Shown here: positions 18,401-21,061 of the stretch, one piece after another | How positions within the stretch are numbered: the stretch's first letter is position 1 | Layout of the letters: every line of letters begins with the position of its first letter | Virus record (IMG/VR): IMGVR_UViG_3300030060_004233 | Span: 1 to 21,061 of that record | DNA from: a virus | Strand: one strand, 5' to 3' | DNA: 21,061 bases | The notes under the pieces: generated by a model | Told to the model about the DNA's origin: nothing | What the model saw: the letters and a program-made list of their open reading frames with translations, nothing else | Database searches by the model: none | Translations under genes and position numbers: made by a program

Positions 18401-19045
18401 ATTACAAATGGTGTAATTACTAATACAACAATTACTAATCCTGGTTTTGGTTACACTAGTTCTGCTTTACCTCAAGTATTGGCACCTTTACCAAATCCAA
18501 TTAAAGAGGATATTAATACAATAACCACTGTAGAAGGATTTGATGGTGATATTGTTGGAATTGCAGTTACTGATGGTATAGGACATCCTCTTGCCCTTAA
18601 ATTTACATTAAATGCTGATTTAACAAATAATCCCAACTCAGTCCTTACTGATTTGAAGGTTGGATATCCTATATACATATTTGACACACAAGTTGGTCAT
18701 GGTGTAACCTCTGTTGTTAGTGACAACTCAACAATTGTCGCAACTGGAACCACATGTGTTGATAATATCTACTTTGTCAATGCATTTAACAGTGGTGTTG
18801 GTATTATTACTTGCAACATTATGACTGGTGTAAATACAACTGGTATTAACACTTCAGTTGGTTTAGGAACTGCTATTGGTGGATTCTCATGGGGTAGACT
18901 TTCAGGGTTTACACGAGGAGAAAATCCTGTATCAATAGGAGTAACTGGATTAACAATAGACTCTGGATTAACGACTTACCCATCTATTCAGAGAAGAGAT
19001 TTTGGTCTTAGGGACAACGGTTCATTAAGAAAGGATCTTGGGTAG
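6425..19045 (+). CDS. 7: Giant gp7-position baseplate wedge protein, 4206 aa mosaic
   Basis: One uninterrupted ORF starts one base after gp6 and ends 26 bases before gp8, the place of T4 gene 7 (1032 aa); it is about four times longer. The N-terminus keeps wedge-like segments (FLKQYY at 34-39, YQSKGTEES at 201-209, then RILFNVLYNENP). The C-terminus ends with GFTRGENPVSIGV and YPSIQRRDFGLRDNGSLRKD, which I recall from cyanophage homologues. In between there is a YHYH-like domain (about 1256-1366), at least 13 G-x-G-Y modules, eight H....GD modules, three RG..H modules, three NG..Q.P modules and three tandem copies of another module (2562-2900). It is rich in Gly, Thr, Ser and Asn, almost free of Cys, with many VGIGT/IGLGT turns, as in beta-structured fibres. 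Estimated mass is about 450 kDa. It probably forms wedge plus a large peripheral appendage; this is inferred. Confidence 0.8.
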   Translation: MITTGIDKRVKVQQIIENQIPEFLLSESPKAVDFLKQYYISQEYQGGPIDLTDNLDQYIKLDNLTPEVVVGETKLTSGITTTSTTINVSSTKGFPNEYGLFKIENEVITYTGITTNSFTGCIRGFSGITTYHAENNPTELIFTDSDAINHDNDATVVNLSALFLKEFYNKTKKQLTPGLENSKFVNNLDVSNFIKNSKSLYQSKGTEESFRILFNVLYNENPKVVDLEQYLIKPSSAEYIRREIVLAEALSGNPLNLVGQTIVKSTDSATRASISEVEPITRKGKVYYKIALFVGFNEVDLIEGTFNIPGKTKSIGNVSAGSSVITVDSTVGFGQTGTLVSGISTNIYYSDKTVNQFLGCQNIIDNISSTDDVRTNEFYFGYENGDLSKKVEVRLTGVLSKFVPTSDIRLLTDGEKISVRNVGEKILNPTESRTKKQIFANSWIYNTSSRFLIKSISGSNLVLFTKDIDKSSLKVGDNIEILFRNEETQIATGIVGNIDKPTSTISINNLTNASGITVFPDPNREYDLRRVINRAFSNTADVEFGNNVLTSDITNVYNESDTNFYVASNSLPSYQITASLPKAILPNAIAGNELPQSGYDPNTLKYNILSFPSPVPFITGDEIFYTAQGSVLPNLPESSYFVEVLSNQNQIRLYRSRSFIPIGDYEEFEALPSGSGTHTFSLVGILEQEIAAQKLFKKFPLNPNLTNSSSVLTTPGTTGMLINGVEIRNYKSDDKIFFGPLSKIDLLNGGSNYDVVTPPNIQLSSPGVGNTTALIRPVVTGEVKEVQVDPQDFDIQKVITATIEGGNGSGAILEPILSERRREISFDARLLTESGGVDNVDETITFLDNHNIVSGQPLVYDRNNNPPLGIGTVGNDSGTSVVGLGTTTLVNAATYYPSVINPTTIKLFQTETDFNSGINTVGFTTSNKIGIHKFKLLSDQKTLSDIKVIDGGSGYQNRQVFVKPTGINTITNTIHFDNHGFNQGDKIVYSTAVGIGSTLPTTITGLTTSTGITTTTTFYQVIKVNDSAFRIVNAGLGGTIKSEYNRRDYLKFSDKGTGFQVFKYPDVKLNLKYELSNTSVGVITATPVVRGSITDVLLYEEGSGYGSDILNLEKSVAVTVKTGKEAQLKPIVTDGKISYVEVQTKGREYESAPDLEVVGIGTGLGAKLRAVVSDGRITDVIILDGGLQYQQDKIDIKVVPPGSGAKLEVGTRGLIVNTFARYDIEALVETNNKLEYSLVGYSTQIGSDTFGDTGGGHSPIIGWAYDGNPIYGPYGYSDPNDDNSAVRILNSGYVLDTSNVVNRPSGFSNGFFVEDYQFTNAGDLDVHNGRYGRTPEYPNGIYAYFVGINTNSLLPVFPYFIGHSYRSNPSTENFNVNQNTFDFDNSSLIRNSYPYKVSDEFADNDFIIESNEITLQSSIVESTTSGSIDSISIINTGDNYEVGNVATFDNTNTNGGGLSVSVKSVEGKQVLSVETTVDTYENTVFVWRNSEHVAAYISTAPNLNGGDNVIISGLSTSSIKGLTGTHQIGINTAQTIVYQDIPNSSTTGIVTDIYVTNIPEHISVGSSIGIGTEKLLVLNTFNENNIIRVRRGVSSGIHTVSTSVSLIPNYFNIPLRTKLFDSSVKDQVYFNPHESVGVGTVVGLGSTATSTLGDLISVVSTPTRSIRLPNHPFKTNQRVTLTKPNVGFALTVSKDDGVTTFNIPESGNSQDIFVIRKSKDYIGIVTQVGLTTSSDGLSFVGDTTVGSSSFEYLLESNPTQITGTLQRIDAVVSVSTAHNLVDGDIVNLSLTPSASVGIGTSSSIDLRFDEGTQAILVNPISCPTSGVTTSTNTFNIVEHNLETGDKIKYSSTNVSDGLVNNESYYVFKVDDNNFKLGETFSDVTSNPASVIELSTTGGVHEFSLINPEISVLRDNNLVFGVGHSSLNGYELNIFYDQDYKNQFVSVGNTTNLQVIGVGTVGVTSTATLTLNYSSDNPSVLYYNLKKSGFISTSDTDVQNYNKINYIDSKYSGQYSIFDVPPVVGASYTNFTISLNEVPEKLSYASTETNVLKYTTKSSRAKGPIDKVGIDFGGVGYDSLPSFVSIASTQGTNATLLPDSTTINRVDDVRIVNPGFEYSSDPTLKPEAFVSPVISIINSNTISSVEVVDGGKNYTTVPDLVIVNPITGLEDKSGAIIAGRLNGSSLTTVDVIVAPKGLQSVTHKVFTINNSNGSTVSKLEYNPLSGIATCTLVTPVLGFSTAPFSVNEEIFVEGLQKFGDTGTGFNSSDNGYNFYKLTSVSNTNPATIEFDLSKFTTNAGIAKTVQNSYGVVISKNDYPVFEVEQKISKFSIGEKLLAFVGTEYVPVDIIVSESTNEFIKIQEETAGAFNLVTGQLIKGFVSGNIGKINTISKNSGIFEVNYSLRQDQGWNDNIGKLSQDYQVIPDNDYYQNLSYSVKSKITYEELVNPVNRLLHTSGLKNFADVGITSATSAGITTSSFTDVLALDFIDEKRVDTINNFDFALDIDTVEGKSKFLKLRNTKLSPYIECRTNRVLEIDDISGLFSNTASSLTQFLDLSVNTRYATFLIQARNPNNNNTQISDIILYKDDSDVFTAERAKNHTTLSELGEIVGQIDTSDNISLKFTPDDPDNNDYDLKILETSFNTNLTGIGTQSIGFINLSGINTTVSTATTSVILSTNVNNTEALFASIEVNNVTSDATNFVDLYLTHDGTNSFISEFYADSIDGPTSNFIGTFISNIESNILTLSFENDQANEVLVRSRVIGIGTTAAGIGTYRFKLPGQLDGTEKTSRFESNFSNVSTSSTIASFTENEISSLKGFVRVSSGSTSALHQVLVAHDSTDAHTVQYPFLSIGSTSGIGTFSSTIVGNDLNLNFHPDPLYSGGTNSVEVQTFTEAFNSKTDLLNIPPDLQYGTVTESLSFAQYDAINGTRSNKTSFVLQSDSKPIFQKQFNPSDTATLNAETGVFTIIDHFFETGERLVYNPGSTFEGITLSGIATAGGALGSEVYAIRVNKDTLKIAKTHPDSLAGISVTFTSVGTGNAHEFEMFKKNEKALLSIDGVIQSPIAFTPITTDLEYNINNSATTFSVTGLSSITSGDVIKIDDEFMKITTVGLGTTSVGPITESGSVNLLVVERGSIGSAATSHSSGATSRLFSGGYNIVDSTIHFTEAPRGTNTTQKTQSNLDPLKSKFNGRVYLRQDYSTNTIFDDISDSFTGIAATLPVKVGGASTSGIQTGSTLLLLNGIFQTPSTFNNLGNNYEFAESGGASNVVFTGITSSNGTKIVSDTDVNQNQLPRGGVIVSLGSTGGLGVANLAPAKVKATTNGSGAIIGIVGLNTTGNSFGISTASFNHLTGQLQVTTSGNHGFRNINEFVRFDGLTFTPSLTIPADKSFSVTGILSATTFTTDIGVQSQARTYVGNGTAFEYLADLTFGSGYRNPVSVAVTDLSGNGASADITAEVVSNTHVFVSAATNAVTVTGGSPITPTGATYDPATGNLVITKASHGLTTSDTVGLATNSFVFRCAQDNFSTDHSYPRSGPTPSSAGGDPAHNATLAITAKTTNTFTVNVGITNTGTGGALKFNINNAGTGYTQPQIQVSAPSYTNLPITGVSRRGIGSTTDTGTGATISVEVGAANTTVGLGSTSFVISNFKLENNGYNFKVGDVFKPVGLVTDRFLNTSQLINDFELTVTDVFRDQYSSWNFGQFDFIDSIKDLQDGQRKRFPILFNSNLLSFEVDENNPDSSLIDLDALLLIFVNGVVQDPGDAYTFDGGTSFEFSQAPDPEDIIDIFFYQGTAGVDSVQVAAGSSVSPTVKTGDVVQIFKLNNDSGITTTQDQRTIFAISASDEVETNLYTEAGVDERNFKPLTWIKQKVDKKVSGEIVFKTRDSLESQVYPTAKIIDDITTTGNELYVDNAKFFNYEEDFSNLVIGSVGGLIVGSTNPVAAGLTAIVSVAGTITSLSITNGGSGYVGSTTSISISAPHAIGVGVGTTATATATITNGVITNTTITNPGFGYTSSALPQVLAPLPNPIKEDINTITTVEGFDGDIVGIAVTDGIGHPLALKFTLNADLTNNPNSVLTDLKVGYPIYIFDTQVGHGVTSVVSDNSTIVATGTTCVDNIYFVNAFNSGVGIITCNIMTGVNTTGINTSVGLGTAIGGFSWGRLSGFTRGENPVSIGVTGLTIDSGLTTYPSIQRRDFGLRDNGSLRKDLG
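10190..10520 (+). other. YHYH-family-like domain inside the giant gp7-like protein
   Basis: Residues about 1256-1366 carry the landmarks of YHYH domains: GWAYDGNPIYGPYGY (from residue 1262), HNGR at 1327-1330, TPEYP at 1334-1338, then GIYAYFV and a late FPYFIG. The name-giving Y-H-Y-H is Y1342-A-Y-F1345 here, so both histidines are lost while the framework is kept. YHYH domains occur in bacterial secreted proteins and in cyanophage structural proteins; their function is not established. Loss of the histidines argues against metal binding at that site in this copy. Confidence 0.7.
14108..15126 (+). repeat. Three tandem diverged copies of a 90-120-residue module
   Basis: Residues about 2562-2682, 2683-2814 and 2815-2900 share 'f.i.v.n......f.d..L.hD..d.ft.e.........iG.f...i..n.l.L.F.pd......v.v'. 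Landmarks are ILYKDDSDVFTAE, LYLTHDGTNSFISEF and VLVAHDSTDAHTVQY, each followed 15-30 residues later by a G-x-(F/I) strand (GEIVGQIDT, GTFISNI, GTFSSTIVG) and then by SLKFTPD, LTLSFEND or LNLNFHPD. This is the only clearly tandem array in the protein and looks like three successive beta-sandwich domains. Confidence 0.65.
15585..17760 (+). repeat. Three NG-x-x-Q-x-P modules in the giant gp7-like gene
   Basis: The pattern 'LL.vNGv.Q.P...f......y.f......' occurs at residues about 3056 (IDGVIQSP), 3240 (LNGIFQTP) and 3752 (VNGVVQDP). Copies 2 and 3 are followed by a Y/F-E-F strand (YEFAESGG, FEFSQAPD). This resembles short modules of tail-fibre proteins. All copies lie in the C-terminal third of the protein. 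Confidence 0.55.
18383..18400 (+). repeat. Three perfect GCAACC hexamers
   Basis: GCAACC is repeated three times without change, encoding (Ala-Thr)3 between two G-x-G-Y modules near the C-terminus of the giant protein. Slippage by one unit would keep frame and change a linker by two residues. Three copies are short enough to be chance. Confidence 0.6.
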
Positions 19046-19053
19046 TATAAATA
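19046..19053 (+). promoter_or_regulatory. Exact T4-type late promoter before gp8
   Basis: TATAAATA is an 8/8 match to the T4 late promoter, starting on the base after the stop codon of the giant gene and ending 18 bases before the gp8 ATG. It would let gp8 and downstream genes be made independently of a 12.6-kb read-through transcript. Confidence 0.7.
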
Positions 19054-19071
19054 TAGAAAAAAGCTAATGAT

Positions 19072-20640
19072 ATGGCTGCAATTGTAACAGATCAATTTAG
19101 AATTCTAAATGCAAATAATTTTGTAGAGACAGTAGATAATTCTGCTAACTCATATTATGTTGTAGTTGGTTTAGCAAATCCAGCTCTTGCAGTCGGTTTT
19201 GGTAGAACAACGGATTGGAATACTAATACACCTAATCCAGTTGATAACTTCAACTATATGAATCACGTTGGAGATACTCAAATATTTGGTAAAAAAGTAA
19301 CTGGTGCTAACGTAAGAAGATTAATAACAAGAAGAAATTGGACACAAGGAACAAGATATGAAATGTATCGACATGATTATAGTGTTTCAAGTCCTTCACC
19401 AATTACAAACTCAACAAGACTATACGCATCAAATTATTATGTAATGAATAAAAACTTTGATGTGTATGTGTGTATTGATAATGGATCTTCTGGTATTAGC
19501 ACATCTGGTAATGCTTCACAAGATGAACCTTTATTTACAGATTTAGAACCATCAAGAGCAGGTGAAAGTGGTGATGGATATATTTGGAAGTACTTATTTA
19601 CAGTTCCTCCAAGTGATATCATTAAATTTGATTCAACTGAATATATCTCAGTACCAGGTAACTGGCCAGATTCATCAGAAACACAAATTCAATCAGTACG
19701 TGAAAATGGTGATTCAACGATAAATAATAATCAAATTAAAAAAGTTTATATTGATAAACAAGGATTTGGTTATTCCCAAAATATAGTTGGTAGAGAAGTT
19801 GATATTATCGGTGACGGAACAGGTGCAAAAGTTGTTGTTGATACTGATAGTAATGGTAAAATAATAAAAACAGTTGTTTCATCAGGTGGTCAAGGTTACA
19901 CTTATGGTATGGTTGATTTGGGTCCTTTAGGTAACTCTGGAGTATCTGCTAATAACAAAGCTAAGTTAATACCAATTATTCCACCATCTAAAGGTCATGG
20001 ATTTGATTTATATAAAGAACTTGGAACTGATAAACTTTTAATATATGCCAGATTTGATGATTCTACTAAAGATTTTCCAACTGATACTAAGTTTGCACAA
20101 ATAAGTATCATAAAAAATCCAACATCTATAGGATCAACTGCAACTTATACTGCAAATGATTTTTCATCAGTTAATGCAGTTAAAGTTATATCACCTACTG
20201 GAACACCTGTAATTGGTGAAAAAATACAACAAACTGTGACTGGTGGAACAGCAGAAGGGTATATTGTTTCTTATGATACTGATACTAATGTAATTAAATA
20301 CTATCAAGATAGATCTCTATACTTTAACCAAACAACATCAGATCAGACTGATTATGTTGGAGTTACAACAGAGGCAAAAGTATTAGCATTTGAATCATCT
20401 GCTGAAAGTATAATTGCACCAACAAGTGGATTTTCTGCAAATGTAAATCAAACTTTCACAGGTGTAAGTACAAATCCAACTGGTAATAAAGTTATCTCAT
20501 TAGGAGTTAACTTCACAAATGGTCTTGCTTCACCTGAGATAAATAAAGGGTCAGGTGAAATAATATACTTAGATAATAGACCTCTAATTACTAGAAACTC
20601 CAGACAAAAGGAAGACATTAAAATCATCTTGGAATTTTAA
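19072..20640 (+). CDS. 8: Baseplate wedge protein gp8, enlarged
   Basis: This 522-residue protein begins MAAIVTDQFRILNANNF and has the gp8 core: YYVVVGLANP, RRLITRRNWTQGTRYEMYRHDY, YYVMNKNFDVYVCIDN and DGYIWKYLFTVP (168-179). T4 gp8 is 334 residues, so roughly 190 extra residues are present. These follow the core and contain two G-x-G-Y modules (GFGY near 231, GGQGY near 272) like those in the giant gp7-position protein. gp8 binds gp7 and gp10 in the T4 wedge; the shared modules fit two proteins that touch. The ATG lacks a good Shine-Dalgarno. An exact late promoter octamer precedes it, and the next gene starts three bases after its stop. Confidence 0.9.
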   Translation: MAAIVTDQFRILNANNFVETVDNSANSYYVVVGLANPALAVGFGRTTDWNTNTPNPVDNFNYMNHVGDTQIFGKKVTGANVRRLITRRNWTQGTRYEMYRHDYSVSSPSPITNSTRLYASNYYVMNKNFDVYVCIDNGSSGISTSGNASQDEPLFTDLEPSRAGESGDGYIWKYLFTVPPSDIIKFDSTEYISVPGNWPDSSETQIQSVRENGDSTINNNQIKKVYIDKQGFGYSQNIVGREVDIIGDGTGAKVVVDTDSNGKIIKTVVSSGGQGYTYGMVDLGPLGNSGVSANNKAKLIPIIPPSKGHGFDLYKELGTDKLLIYARFDDSTKDFPTDTKFAQISIIKNPTSIGSTATYTANDFSSVNAVKVISPTGTPVIGEKIQQTVTGGTAEGYIVSYDTDTNVIKYYQDRSLYFNQTTSDQTDYVGVTTEAKVLAFESSAESIIAPTSGFSANVNQTFTGVSTNPTGNKVISLGVNFTNGLASPEINKGSGEIIYLDNRPLITRNSRQKEDIKIILEF

Positions 20641-20643
20641 AAA

Positions 20644-21061
20644 ATGCCACAAAAAACGAATTTAAATATAAGTCCTTATTACGATGATTTTAATAAGGAA
20701 GATAAATTTTACAAAGTCCTATTTAAACCAGGATTCCCTGTACAAGCAAGAGAATTAACAACTCTACAATCCTCCTTACAGAATCAAATTGAATCATTTG
20801 GTAGTCACATCTTTAAAGATGGGTCTATGGTGATACCTGGTAATATAAATTACGATTCACAATATCATTCAGTTAGAGTATTAGATTCACATCTTGGAGT
20901 TCCAGTATCTTTATATTTGGATCAATTAATTGGTCTTAGATTAAAAGGTGAATCTTCTGGTATTATTTTAACAATTGATAGTTATGAACTTGCTGGTATA
21001 AATTCTGAAATAAATGATCTAACAATATATGTACAATATTTACAGTCAGGAGATAATAACG
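20644..21061 (+). CDS. DUF4815-type virion structural protein, 5' part only
   Basis: The first 139 codons of a gene that continues beyond the right edge. The opening has PYYDDFN (11-17), FKPGFPVQARELT (27-39) and LQNQIESFG (45-53), then a beta-rich stretch with DGSMVIPG. This signature is typical of large DUF4815-containing structural proteins that follow gp8 in cyanophages and are thought to be tail-fibre or baseplate-fibre components. The ATG is three bases after the gp8 stop, so it shares gp8's transcript. Full length and C-terminal domains cannot be judged. Confidence 0.8.
   Translation, partial: MPQKTNLNISPYYDDFNKEDKFYKVLFKPGFPVQARELTTLQSSLQNQIESFGSHIFKDGSMVIPGNINYDSQYHSVRVLDSHLGVPVSLYLDQLIGLRLKGESSGIILTIDSYELAGINSEINDLTIYVQYLQSGDNN

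Larger units (their letters stand above)
8669..18463 (+). repeat. G-x-G-Y beta-module family scattered through the giant gp7-like gene
   Basis: A recurring protein pattern 'v..v.v..gG.GY....p.v.i.....G.gA...a.v..G.i..v.i' appears at residues about 749 (GGSNY), 951 (GGSGY), 1102 (GSGY), 1185 (GGLQY), 1437 (GDNY), 2072 (GGVGY), 2114 (GFEY), 2149 (GGKNY), 3429 (GSGY), 3583 (GTGY), 3652 (NGYN), 3960 (GGSGY) and 4007 (GFGY). Neighbouring copies often come in pairs 35-80 residues apart. They are diverged at DNA level. Each is probably a short beta-hairpin module. Confidence 0.7.

Noticed and set aside
6425-19045. CRISPR-like or short tandem DNA array suggested by repeated GGTATTGGAAC-type words
   Set aside because: The words reflect recurring VGIGT-type turns in the protein, are irregularly spaced and lie inside an open frame; there is no spacer structure.
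1-21061. tRNA genes, integrase or attachment sites
   Set aside because: No cloverleaf-like segment, integrase or long direct repeat was seen on either strand by reading; a tRNA scan was not possible here.

Overview
The window is part of the genome of a marine T4-like (contractile-tail) phage, not a cellular chromosome. Three things support this. From about 4084 onward it carries the T4 baseplate-wedge order gp25 - gp6 - gp7-like - gp8, followed by a DUF4815-type structural gene. Genes are packed end to end with gaps of 0-3 bases or short overlaps, and almost everything is on the + strand. Matches to the T4 late promoter octamer TATAAATA sit just upstream of gp25 and gp8. The small accessory proteins (an NGW..TWN..LW protein, a 45-residue all-basic protein, a YSIS..G..LFEDLT..EYFE protein) and the strongly AT-rich codon use resemble cyanophages of Prochlorococcus/Synechococcus or related pelagic myoviruses. 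I cannot name the host from this sequence.

Layout. Bases 1-1550 hold three genes of higher GC than the rest: two small proteins of unknown function and a 290-residue protein with covalent nucleotidyltransferase (ligase-like) motifs. Hairpins at 8-35, 333-350 and 1530-1547 punctuate this block. Bases 1550-3340 form an accessory cassette of small genes: an AbrB-like 64-residue protein, two 48-residue proteins, a GT-A-like glycosyltransferase, a 61-residue protein and a 45-residue basic protein. It contains a near-consensus sigma70 promoter (TTGACA-N17-TATTAT) in front of the glycosyltransferase and a weaker one upstream of the second 48-residue gene. A 229-residue conserved-type protein (3340-4029) leads into the virion module.

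Virion module. Two late-promoter octamers precede gp25 (133 aa), which abuts gp6 (645 aa). gp6 is followed after one base by a single intact 4206-codon ORF in the position of gp7, filling about 60% of the window. gp8 (522 aa against 334 in T4) follows, preceded by an exact TATAAATA. A DUF4815-type gene runs off the right edge.

The most interesting object is the giant gp7-position protein. It has a gp7-like N-terminus, a YHYH-family-like domain whose signature has decayed to YAYF, and an extensive mosaic of diverged beta-rich repeat families: G-x-G-Y modules, H-x-x-x-x-G-D modules, E...RG...H modules, NG-x-x-Q-x-P modules, and three tandem copies of a roughly 90-120-residue module. The G-x-G-Y family also appears in the extra length of gp8, which suggests that neighbouring baseplate genes share or exchange modules. 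No tRNA, CRISPR array, insertion sequence or integrase was seen, and no gene-free stretch exceeds 300 bases.
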